Assembly (NCBI GenBank): GCA_007695015.1 | Contig: REEN01000047.1 | Span: 1-64,000, forward strand | Direction: 5' to 3' | Source: Marinilabiliales bacterium | GTDB taxonomy: Bacteria > Bacteroidota > Bacteroidia > Bacteroidales > PUMT01 | DNA length: 64,000 bases | In this document: piece by piece, positions 1 through 12,172 of the stretch | Position numbering within the stretch: the stretch's first letter is position 1 | Layout: each line of letters begins with the position of its first letter | Notes under the pieces: model-generated | Told to the model about the DNA's origin: nothing | The model's input: only the letters and a program-made list of their open reading frames with translations | Databases searched by the model: none | Translations under genes and position numbers: made by a program

Positions 1-2007
1 CAGGCTTCCGCCTGATGAATATAACTCAATATGCAGGTCGGTGTCAAAAACCTGCCCCGCTTCAATGACAAGGTAGGTGGTTGCAGGAACCGGATATACC
101 CTGATCCCGGTTTCCGGATGCCGGGGCAGGAAATTCGGACTTAGGGTGATAAAATGTTGAACCGTATCGGCACAGGCCCTGTTCCTGACCACCTGACTGA
201 CAGTGTACTGACCTGATCGGGAATAGGTGTGTACCGGCTCCTGCCGGGTGCTGGTGCGCCTGTCGCCAAACTCCCAGTAGTATGAGGCGGCATTCTCGGA
301 AAGGTCCAGGAACGCAACCTCCAGTCCGTCCTGCGAATAGTTAAAGCCTGCACGGGGTATATTGGTTGCGTTTACAGCCATGTCTATCTCAGCCTCCTTC
401 TCATCAATTTCTCCGTTCGATGTAACTGCAAGTTTAACTTTGCGTTTCCCTCCCTGGTTATAGGTTACAAAATGTGGTCCCCTCGTATCTGCCGTACGCG
501 GTGATGCTCCGGTTCCGAAATCCCAGGCCCATGTCCCGGGGTTGCCTGTGGAAAAATCGGTAAAAACCACCCTGTCGCCCTGGCATATCTCAGTGGTACT
601 GACGGTGAAGCGGGCTGACAGCTCCTCTTCTCCCCAGGGGTTCAGTCCCCCGACCATAAAGGCATCCGTGCTGTCGGGGTCAAGCCAGGGCTGTAACCGG
701 CTGTTTGTACCTTCGTACCTGTCCCATGCCAGCGAAAATTTGCAGTAGAAATCATCTACCGCATCTCCGCAGCGGGCATCTCCGCCGGTCAGCAACCCTA
801 CCAGCGAGCCGTTATGGTCGAACAGGGGGCTGCCTGAGGAGCCTCCCTCCGTGGTGCCGAGGCCCCATCGTTCTATATGCCAGTGACCGTTGGCTGTGTA
901 TCCGCTCCCAAAAGTGGCGGTTACCGGCTGTTCAGCAGATACCGCTATCTTTTTTACATCGCCGTTGGGGTGGTGAATTGTTGCCACCGGAGCTGCAGGC
1001 GGATCGGGCGACCTGTTCCAGCCGGCATACCATGCATTGTAGGACTTAGGAGGTTTTTCATTTAATTTGACAAGCGTGAAATCCAGGTTCTGCTGGGTGG
1101 CGAGCAGCTCTGACCCTGAAAGGCTCTGGTTGAGGGGGCCGTCACTCCCGTTGCAGAAAGGACTCTCGTAACCGAAAAGGAAGACGGTGTTTGCGGCCCT
1201 GTTACTGTTATCAATGCAGTGGTTTGCAGTGAGCAGGTAGGGCTTGCCGTCATTGGCGGTGTTATTGACCAGAACCCCTGTACAGAGCTGTATCCCGTTT
1301 ATAACAAGCCTGGCAACGGCGTTTTTTTCAGTCTGAAAGTTATCACCTGTGGGACAGTTTATATCTATGTTGCATTTTCCCGAGAACCCGAACCTGCTGC
1401 TCTTAAGGTTATGTATGCCGATAAAATCATGGGCTACGGTTCCGATCTCCAGCTCCCCGTAATGTGTGGCTCCTTTTTGCATCTGCATCTCCACGACAAT
1501 ACGGTCACCTTCAACTGGTGATACAGCAAGGGTGCCGTGCCGCTGGTTATTACGGTGGTCAAATGCACCCAGTACCTGTGTAAGCGAGTGGGAGTAAAGG
1601 AAAACAGAGGCTCCTTCCGCGAGGGTGAACCGGCTGAAAATAATGTTCAGTGAGTATGCGCCGGCTGACCTGATTGAGACCCTCCAGACCCTTCGTCCAT
1701 CTGCAAGTTCCTCCCAGATCCCGTCTTTCAGGGGATCAATGCTCACCGAAAAAGGTTTCGCAAAAACAAGGGGTTTCAGTCCGGCACCATCATCCTGCTC
1801 CATATCGGAAATATACCGGGAAAGGTCGAAAACGGGCATCTCTATCACAGGCAGACTGCCCGGGGATCTGAGGAGGGCGGCGGCAGGCTCTCCTCCATGG
1901 CTTATCTGCGTTGCAGCATCATAAACCGGAAGACAGGCAAGGCTAACCGCTATCAGCAACCTGACTGATAATATGCAATTGAATTTCCTTTTGTCCCGTC
2001 CTGTCAT
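1..2007 (-). CDS. Secreted trypsin-like (lysyl endopeptidase-type) serine protease with PKD domains and T9SS sorting domain, 3' end outside window
   Basis: An uninterrupted reading frame of 669 codons runs off the left edge of the window. It starts at ATG 2007 with a basic N-terminus and a hydrophobic signal segment. The catalytic triad of an S1/lysyl-endopeptidase-like chymotrypsin fold is visible: His263 in TANHCID, Asp309 in LDFTLVKL, and Ser391 in GGSSGSP. Several Cys residues (CTG, CNG, RCGD) suggest disulfides. After the protease domain come two PKD-like repeats, roughly residues 455-640, with WDFGTG and YWEFGD motifs. The last visible residues (IRVYPVPATTYLVIEAG) match the start of a type A T9SS C-terminal sorting domain. 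The protein is therefore inferred to be exported by Sec, moved across the outer membrane by type IX secretion and anchored on or released from the cell surface. The substrate is unknown; lysyl specificity is a family guess only. Confidence 0.85.
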   Translation of the reverse strand, partial: MTGRDKRKFNCILSVRLLIAVSLACLPVYDAATQISHGGEPAAALLRSPGSLPVIEMPVFDLSRYISDMEQDDGAGLKPLVFAKPFSVSIDPLKDGIWEELADGRRVWRVSIRSAGAYSLNIIFSRFTLAEGASVFLYSHSLTQVLGAFDHRNNQRHGTLAVSPVEGDRIVVEMQMQKGATHYGELEIGTVAHDFIGIHNLKSSRFGFSGKCNIDINCPTGDNFQTEKNAVARLVINGIQLCTGVLVNNTANDGKPYLLTANHCIDNSNRAANTVFLFGYESPFCNGSDGPLNQSLSGSELLATQQNLDFTLVKLNEKPPKSYNAWYAGWNRSPDPPAAPVATIHHPNGDVKKIAVSAEQPVTATFGSGYTANGHWHIERWGLGTTEGGSSGSPLFDHNGSLVGLLTGGDARCGDAVDDFYCKFSLAWDRYEGTNSRLQPWLDPDSTDAFMVGGLNPWGEEELSARFTVSTTEICQGDRVVFTDFSTGNPGTWAWDFGTGASPRTADTRGPHFVTYNQGGKRKVKLAVTSNGEIDEKEAEIDMAVNATNIPRAGFNYSQDGLEVAFLDLSENAASYYWEFGDRRTSTRQEPVHTYSRSGQYTVSQVVRNRACADTVQHFITLSPNFLPRHPETGIRVYPVPATTYLVIEAGQVFDTDLHIELYSSGGSL

Positions 2008-2068
2008 TTCCCAAAAGTAAATGAAATTTTTTACAGGAAAAAAAGGCAGAGATAAGTACCTGCCCGTC

Positions 2069-3187
2069 CTAGTGGTGTCCGAAAGCCAGTCCCCGAGGCG
2101 CTATTCCCGTATTATAGCTCCCTTCCGGATCACCGTCATTAAAAATATGCAGTTTCCCCGGTGAAGTATAATCAGTGATCTCAAGGGTGAAAAAACGGCC
2201 TGTTGACGGGCAGGTTGCTGCATATGAGAAATTGTCCGGCAACATTGGTTCGGAAGGCTGAACCTGGCTGTCGATTGCCATTGCATACACGCCCCCTGCC
2301 TCTCCGTAATAGAGAGTTTCCCCGTCAGCAGAAACTGAGAGCCATGAGGGGTTAAAACCGTCACCTCTGACGCCGATCACCACGCTGCGGTCCGCCTTCA
2401 AAGTTGCCGGATTGATTCGGACAAGCCTGGAATCGGTCTCTTCAATTATTTCCGTCCAGGTCTCGTTGTAAACCACCCTGCCCCTTGAAAGGACCCAGAC
2501 GTTACCATCGCGGTCGGTTACTAGCGCTACAGGGATATCGCCGGCCTCAACGGTGGTAACCACCTCATTGCTGCGGGTGTCTATGACCGATACCGTGTTG
2601 TCGAATGCCCAGCCGCCACTGTTGGCAACATACAGGTGGTTGCCGGCCACCACCATCTGCTCGGGTCCCATTCCGACTTCGATGGTATCGGTAATTATTC
2701 CGTTTTCCAGCTCAACCCTGTAAACGTGACCGTCAAGGTTGCCGTTTGAAAGGTAGCCGGAGCCGTTTCCTGTATAGGCGAAATACCTTGGATATGTGAA
2801 ACCTGTTATGGTAGAAACCGATTCAAAGGTTGCCAGGTCAACCACTTCGATCTTCTGCGAGTTGTTGGCCACTATTACCCCCAGATCTCCGGCCAGGGTA
2901 AATGATTGTAACACATCGCCGGCAGGCCGGCCGTTGACATGTTCAAAAAGATTGTTCATAACTATGTTGGAGTCGGGGTCATACCAGCTTATCGAGCCGT
3001 TGCTGGCGTTGAAGGTACCTTCGCAGACTATGAATACTCCTCTTGCATAACCTTCCAGCCGCGGGGTATCATCCTCTTTTTCACACGAGATAAAAAATAT
3101 CGTACCTGCTGCTAACAGGAAATATTGCATTGTTTTTCTGAGATCCATTTTCAATGATTTAGTTGGTTTGATCATAGGGGTTAACAT
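2069..3187 (-). CDS. Surface beta-propeller lipoprotein, BtuG-like vitamin B12-binding candidate
   Basis: A 372-residue lipoprotein. A signal peptide ends in a lipobox (FFISC followed by EKEDD), and the acidic stretch after the Cys resembles the Bacteroidota lipoprotein export signal for surface exposure. The rest consists of YncE-like beta-propeller blades, with repeating strands such as VANNSQKIEVVDL, VANSGGWAFDNTVSVID and VWVLSRGR. It lies directly downstream of the riboswitch-controlled TonB-dependent receptor, 93 bp from its stop, in the position of BtuG in Bacteroides B12 loci. BtuG is known there as a propeller lipoprotein that caps BtuB and binds cobalamin very tightly. Assignment as BtuG is inferred from fold, lipidation and context. 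A DUF5074-type propeller of another function is the alternative. The start could also be ATG 3148, which gives a more typical signal peptide. Confidence 0.75.
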   Translation of the reverse strand: MLTPMIKPTKSLKMDLRKTMQYFLLAAGTIFFISCEKEDDTPRLEGYARGVFIVCEGTFNASNGSISWYDPDSNIVMNNLFEHVNGRPAGDVLQSFTLAGDLGVIVANNSQKIEVVDLATFESVSTITGFTYPRYFAYTGNGSGYLSNGNLDGHVYRVELENGIITDTIEVGMGPEQMVVAGNHLYVANSGGWAFDNTVSVIDTRSNEVVTTVEAGDIPVALVTDRDGNVWVLSRGRVVYNETWTEIIEETDSRLVRINPATLKADRSVVIGVRGDGFNPSWLSVSADGETLYYGEAGGVYAMAIDSQVQPSEPMLPDNFSYAATCPSTGRFFTLEITDYTSPGKLHIFNDGDPEGSYNTGIAPRGLAFGHH

Positions 3188-3280
3188 TTGAAAACCGGTT
3201 CTGCATTAATCTCCTCCCCTGGTGAAGGAGCCGTTTATATAAAAATTATACCTGTCAATGCAGCCGCTGAATATTTTTTT

Positions 3281-7704
<4,424 letters not shown>

Positions 7705-7782
7705 GGTTTTTCGATTTTGCAGGTGAAGCCCGCATATTTTTTGTTAATATTGCATTTTATACCTGATTAAAGCAATCTTATA

Positions 7783-8331
7783 GTGTTTCTGGAAAGAATA
7801 AGGAAAAGAACAGGCATGTTTCTGCTTGGAAGAAAGCTCAGGAAGCTGAGGCGCAACAAGCAGTTTGTCAATCTGGCCGATGCCGGTAGTGTAGGAATAC
7901 TGTTTCAGCCAGCGGCAACCGGCAGCTTTGATGCTGTACATGAATTTGTGCGAAGGCTCGAGGGGGAAGGCAAGAAGGTTTTTGTGCTCGGTTATGTGGA
8001 CGATGAGAAGGTACCCGACCAGCTGCTTCTGAGGAAAAGCTACCAGTTCTTCTGCCGCGGTGACCTTGACTGGTACTTCAGGCCAAAACCGGAGTTTGTA
8101 AACGAATTCATTGACAGGGAGGTTGATATATTAATGAATCTGAGTTTTGACGATATTTTCCCGCTGGAGTATGTCCATGCTCTCTCAAGGGCCAGGTTCA
8201 AAACCGGAAGGTTCAGGGAAAACAACGACAGGACAGACCTGTCTATCGATGTCCGCAACAGCAGGAATACAGAGTATCTTATTGAGCAGATAACCCATTA
8301 TCTGCATGTAATTAACAGGAAACAAGAATAA
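7783..8331 (+). CDS. DUF6913-like conserved protein of Bacteroidota
   Basis: A 182-residue soluble protein with a basic N-terminus (RKLRKLRRNKQF). The body has a Rossmann-like pattern (GILFQPAATGSFDAVHEFVRRLEGEGKKVFVLGYVDD, then VDILMNLSFDDIFPLEYVHALSRARFKTGR). This resembles the DUF6913 family, which in Bacteroidota is often encoded next to dapA, as here (7 bp upstream). No catalytic motif is evident and the function is not known to me. The start is uncertain: GTG at 7783 gives the longest form, and ATG at 7816 removes 11 residues. It sits between ligA and dapA in the same direction and is probably cotranscribed with dapA. Confidence 0.75.
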   Translation: MFLERIRKRTGMFLLGRKLRKLRRNKQFVNLADAGSVGILFQPAATGSFDAVHEFVRRLEGEGKKVFVLGYVDDEKVPDQLLLRKSYQFFCRGDLDWYFRPKPEFVNEFIDREVDILMNLSFDDIFPLEYVHALSRARFKTGRFRENNDRTDLSIDVRNSRNTEYLIEQITHYLHVINRKQE

Positions 8332-8337
8332 TATATT

Positions 8338-9255
8338 ATGTCGAAGAAATTATTTCAGGGCACAGGGGTGGCCGTTGTTACTCCTTTCAGGGATGACGAA
8401 AGTGTCGATTTCCCCTCCATGGGAAAAGTGATTGAACACCTCATTGAAGGAAAGGTGGAATACATTGTTGCACTGGGCACTACCGGTGAATCGGTGACCC
8501 TGAACCAGGATGAAAAAACTGCTGTTATAAATTTTGTAATTGAAAAGGTCAATAACCGGATTCCGGTTGTTATGGGTGTCGGGGGAAACAATACGCATGA
8601 AGTGGTAAGTGCCGTACAGTCTGTTTGCGATGAGAACCTGCCGCTGGCCGGTATCCTCTCTGTTTCACCCTATTACAACAAGCCCACCCAGGAGGGTATA
8701 TATCTGCATTATAAAAAGGTAGCCACAGCGTCGACACTTCCGGTTATCATATACAATGTTCCCGGCCGGACGGGCCAGAACATTACGGCTGAGACCACTG
8801 TCAGGCTGGCCCGGGATTGCAGGAACATAGTAGCCACCAAGGAGGCTTCCGGAGATCTCAACCAGGTCAATTACATACTTAAGAACAAACCGAAGGATTT
8901 CATGGTGATATCGGGCGATGACCAGCTCACCCTGCCCATGATCGCCCTCGGTGCATCAGGTGTCATATCGGTTTCTGCCAATGCGTTCCCGTTTGAGCTT
9001 TCTGAAATGGTAAGGCTTGCATTGAAAGGAAAACTCAGAAAGGCTCAGGCTTACCAGAATGCCTTGCTTGATCTGATGAACGCACATTTCGTTGAGGGGA
9101 ATCCGGCTGGTGTGAAAGCCAGCCTGAATATCAGAAAGCTGATACATAACAACCTCAGGTTGCCACTTTGCAAGGTTTCCACACAAACCTACAACAAGAT
9201 CAGGTCGCTTATCGAGGAACTGGACGGTATAAAGGAGAGCCTGTATGCCGGCTGA
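8338..9255 (+). CDS. dapA: 4-hydroxy-tetrahydrodipicolinate synthase
   Basis: A 305-residue TIM-barrel enzyme of lysine and diaminopimelate synthesis that condenses pyruvate with aspartate semialdehyde. Visible landmarks are GTTGES (hydroxyl relay Thr), Tyr139 in IIYNVPGRTG, the Schiff-base Lys168 in ATKEASGD, and GDDQLTLPMIALGASGVISV in the C-terminal part of the barrel. The length is normal for the family (about 295). It follows the DUF6913 gene by 6 bp, suggesting cotranscription. The stop codon lies in a small GC hairpin (9246-9264) shared with the end of the convergent peptidase gene. Confidence 0.96.
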   Translation: MSKKLFQGTGVAVVTPFRDDESVDFPSMGKVIEHLIEGKVEYIVALGTTGESVTLNQDEKTAVINFVIEKVNNRIPVVMGVGGNNTHEVVSAVQSVCDENLPLAGILSVSPYYNKPTQEGIYLHYKKVATASTLPVIIYNVPGRTGQNITAETTVRLARDCRNIVATKEASGDLNQVNYILKNKPKDFMVISGDDQLTLPMIALGASGVISVSANAFPFELSEMVRLALKGKLRKAQAYQNALLDLMNAHFVEGNPAGVKASLNIRKLIHNNLRLPLCKVSTQTYNKIRSLIEELDGIKESLYAG

Positions 9256-9280
9256 TGACCGGCAGCAGGTCCCTCAGCTT

Positions 9281-11302
9281 CTAGTCCAGGTACCTGGCAA
9301 GCCAGTCCAGGAACTCATCATACCAGAATACGGAGTTCCGGGGTGACAATATCCAGTGGTTCTCATCAGGATAGTATATAAGCCTGGCGTCCAGACCCAT
9401 TCTCTTGTAAATACCATATACCAGCAGTCCGTGACCCACGGGCACCCTGTAGTCAAGCTCGCCGTGGATTATCAGCATCGGTGTGCTGAAGTTGTGCGCG
9501 AACATGGCAGGGTTTGCCTCCATAAGTCTGTCAAAATTTTCCCATGGCGATCCGCTGTACTGGTGCGGACGGTACCAGGTATAGTCGGCCGAAAACTGCA
9601 TGTGGATGTTGTACACCCCGGCATGATTGACCAGGCACGCGTACCTGTCGGTGTGCCCTGCTATCCAGCTTACCATGTAGCCGCCATATGAGCCGCCGGT
9701 TGCTGCCATACGTGTCTCGTCAATAAAGCCCCTTCCGATCATATAGTCGGTTGCCTTCATGATATCCCTGAAGGGCAGGTCGGCATGAGAACCGTGGATT
9801 GACCGGGCAAACTCCTGACCGAAACTTGTTGAACCATGAAAGTTTGGTAATGCCATAACATATCCCGGTTCAGCGAAGAGGTGGGCGTTCCACCTGTAGT
9901 GCCACTGGTCGCCGAATATGCTGTGGGGGCCTCCATGTATCATAAGTACCAGGGGATATTTTTTATCCGGGTCAAAACCGGGCGGATAGACAATATACAT
10001 CTGTATGTCGGCTCCGTTTGCCCCTTTATAGGTTACGTTCTCAACATTGCCAAGCTTGATGGCCTCCAGTAGATCTTTGTTGACCGATGTCAGCTGTCTT
10101 GCGTTACCTCCCCGCTGCGTGGTGATGTAGATGTCGGCGGGACTGTTAAGGTTGTCGTGGGTGAATATGATTGATCCCCCCGGGGTGACCTGCAGGCTGT
10201 TGTTGTTGCCCTCATCAAAAAGAATGGTGTGGCTACCTCCGCCGGAAGGAATTGAGAACAGGGGCTTTTTTGCATTATGCTGCGCATGGAAGAATATTGT
10301 ACTGCCATCGTGCGACCACTGCCACTGTTCACATGAGAGATCGATATCTGCCGTGATATTATGGTGTGTTTCGTTATACCTGTCGTATACCACCATCTGA
10401 ACATTATCGGCATAGAAATCGGCCTGGTTCTGCCTGCCGTACAGGATCATGGTCCCACAGGGACTGTATACGGGGTTCGTATCGTCGGCAGGATTGCGGG
10501 TGGTTATGTTCCTCATCTCACCGCTGCCGTCGGCCGGCAGCAGGAATATGTCGTAGTTCAGTTTCTCGAACGGCTCGGGTATGCTGTTCATTGATACCGC
10601 GATCTCCTGTCCGTCCGGTGAAATATCATAGGACACACCGCCCATCATGGCGAAAAAGTTGGAGGTGCCGGGCATCAGGTCAGTTACCTCGCCCGATGTT
10701 ATGTCGACAGAGAAGAGGCGCGGGAAAAACCCGTCTGTCAGCCACCTGTCCCAGAACCTGTACATCACGTTCTCGGTAACCTTTGCCGTTACCTTGCTAT
10801 CCCTCTGCTCATTGATGATATCCTCAAGCCTGTCAAAGCACCCGTTGTAGTTTGGGTGAATATTGGCGGCAAAGGCGATCCTTTTACCGTCAGGAAACCA
10901 CCTGGGAGCAAATACGCCGACAGGCAGGCCGGTGATTTTTCTGGCCTCGCCCCAGCCGTGCTCCATTATGTAAACCTGGGCAGGGTTGCCGTCCCTCCTG
11001 CTCAAAAAACCAATATGCTTTCCCTCCGGGCACCAGAATGGTGATGATTCCCTTCCGGTGAAGGTGATCTGCTTCTTTTCACCGGTTTCATTGTTTAACA
11101 GATATATGAATGTTGATGACTCATTACTTTGAAGATCATATCCGGTGAGTGTGAAAAGTGTGCGACTCCCGTCGGGAGATACCACAGGCGCACCGGCCCT
11201 GCGCATCTGCCAGAGGTGTTCGGCGGTAAAACCGGCAGGGTCATTGCCACTGGCTGATATTACAAACGCTGCAGTAATGAAAATAATGATTGATTTCTTC
11301 AT
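9281..11302 (-). CDS. S9 family serine peptidase (prolyl oligopeptidase / dipeptidyl-aminopeptidase type), exported
   Basis: A 673-residue protein with an N-terminal signal peptide (IIIFITAAFVISASG). The middle is a WD40/TolB-like beta-propeller (residues about 30-400, with blades like SRTLFTLTGYD and HIGFLSRRDG). The C-terminal alpha/beta-hydrolase domain carries nucleophile Ser538 in GGSYGGYM, Asp in HGELDYRVP and His in DENHW. Such enzymes cleave short peptides, often after proline or at acylated or dipeptide N-termini. Periplasmic action is inferred from the signal peptide. The exact specificity (acylaminoacyl-peptidase versus DPP-like) cannot be read from the sequence. It is convergent with dapA and faces away from the thioredoxin-like gene. 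Confidence 0.92.
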   Translation of the reverse strand: MKKSIIIFITAAFVISASGNDPAGFTAEHLWQMRRAGAPVVSPDGSRTLFTLTGYDLQSNESSTFIYLLNNETGEKKQITFTGRESSPFWCPEGKHIGFLSRRDGNPAQVYIMEHGWGEARKITGLPVGVFAPRWFPDGKRIAFAANIHPNYNGCFDRLEDIINEQRDSKVTAKVTENVMYRFWDRWLTDGFFPRLFSVDITSGEVTDLMPGTSNFFAMMGGVSYDISPDGQEIAVSMNSIPEPFEKLNYDIFLLPADGSGEMRNITTRNPADDTNPVYSPCGTMILYGRQNQADFYADNVQMVVYDRYNETHHNITADIDLSCEQWQWSHDGSTIFFHAQHNAKKPLFSIPSGGGSHTILFDEGNNNSLQVTPGGSIIFTHDNLNSPADIYITTQRGGNARQLTSVNKDLLEAIKLGNVENVTYKGANGADIQMYIVYPPGFDPDKKYPLVLMIHGGPHSIFGDQWHYRWNAHLFAEPGYVMALPNFHGSTSFGQEFARSIHGSHADLPFRDIMKATDYMIGRGFIDETRMAATGGSYGGYMVSWIAGHTDRYACLVNHAGVYNIHMQFSADYTWYRPHQYSGSPWENFDRLMEANPAMFAHNFSTPMLIIHGELDYRVPVGHGLLVYGIYKRMGLDARLIYYPDENHWILSPRNSVFWYDEFLDWLARYLD

Positions 11303-11477
11303 GGCCTTCTGTTTTTCAGGTTTAGTTGCCTTTATTGTGACCTGTGAAGATTAAAAAAAAATAATTAAAATCCTATGAGATATCTGCAGGCTGACCCGGG
11401 AACATAAATGACAATTGAACAATTTATGAGCCTTGCACGTTGATAAACTACAGATAAGCTGATGTTAAACCAAAAAT

Positions 11478-12068
11478 ATGATCAAGATGGCCTTTACATT
11501 GCAACTGAACGACAGGGCGCCTGATTTCAGGCTCCCTGCAACTGATGGAAAAACCTATTCGCTGGCAGATTTTGATGACGCAAAGGTGCTTGTATTGTTT
11601 TTTACCTGCAATCACTGCCCCTATGTTATAGGTTCCGACGAGGTGACCCGCGCTACAGCTGAAAAATTCGGACCACATGGTGTCAGGTTTGCAGGCATCA
11701 ACTCAAACAGCAAAAACACCTATCCTGAAGATGACTTTCCCCATATGGTGGAGCGGATGAAGAAGCATAAGTTCCCCTGGGTGTACCTTTACGATGAATC
11801 ACAGGAGGTGGCAATGAAATACGGTGCTTTACGCACACCCCACTTCTATGTTTTCGACGGGGAGCGGAGACTGGTATATGGCGGGCGCGGTATCGATTCT
11901 CCCAGGGACAGTTCGAAAATGACGGTAAACGATCTTGAAAACGCCCTTGAAGATATCATTGCAGGCAGGCAGGTAAGTGTGCCGCTCACCAACCCGATAG
12001 GCTGCAATGTCAAGTGGGATGGCAAGGATGCCCACTGGATGCCGGCCGATGCCTGCGACCTTATATAG
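11478..12068 (+). CDS. Thioredoxin-fold / AhpC-TSA-like redox protein
   Basis: A 196-residue protein without an obvious signal peptide. It has the peroxiredoxin-like start ([20 protein letters not shown]) and a CxxC motif in [12 protein letters not shown]. Further thioredoxin-fold elements are [10 protein letters not shown], a cis-Pro-type segment in [11 protein letters not shown], and GRGIDSPRD. The CNHCPY form is typical of a widespread subfamily usually annotated as thioredoxin family protein, possibly a thiol oxidoreductase or peroxidase. The substrate is unknown. It is a single gene between two S9 peptidases on the opposite strand. ATG 11478 is used; an internal Met at codon 4 is also possible. 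Confidence 0.88.
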   Translation: MIKMAFTLQLNDRAPDFRLPATDGKTYSLADFDDAKVLVLFFTCNHCPYVIGSDEVTRATAEKFGPHGVRFAGINSNSKNTYPEDDFPHMVERMKKHKFPWVYLYDESQEVAMKYGALRTPHFYVFDGERRLVYGGRGIDSPRDSSKMTVNDLENALEDIIAGRQVSVPLTNPIGCNVKWDGKDAHWMPADACDLI

Positions 12069-12123
12069 CAAACAGTGGTTTGGGACATGTATCACCGTGC
12101 AGTTGAAACACTGCAAAATGAGG

Positions 12124-12165
12124 TATAAAACAACCAGGAGGCTGTGAGGTTATCACAGCCTCCTG
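12124..12165 (-). terminator. Strong hairpin downstream of the second S9 peptidase
   Basis: A perfect 13-bp stem (CAGGAGGCTGTGA at 12135-12147 with its complement at 12153-12165) encloses a 5-base loop. On the minus strand it follows the peptidase stop codon and is followed by GGTTGTTTTATA, so it fits a rho-independent terminator for that gene. It could also stop transcription arriving from the convergent thioredoxin-like gene, although no T-run follows on that strand. Confidence 0.7.
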
Positions 12166-12172
12166 CTGTAAG

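Noticed and set aside
9246-9264. TGCCGG/CCGGCA hairpin at the dapA stop as terminator
   Set aside because: No T-run on either strand and the stem is short and overlaps the stop codon; probably chance.
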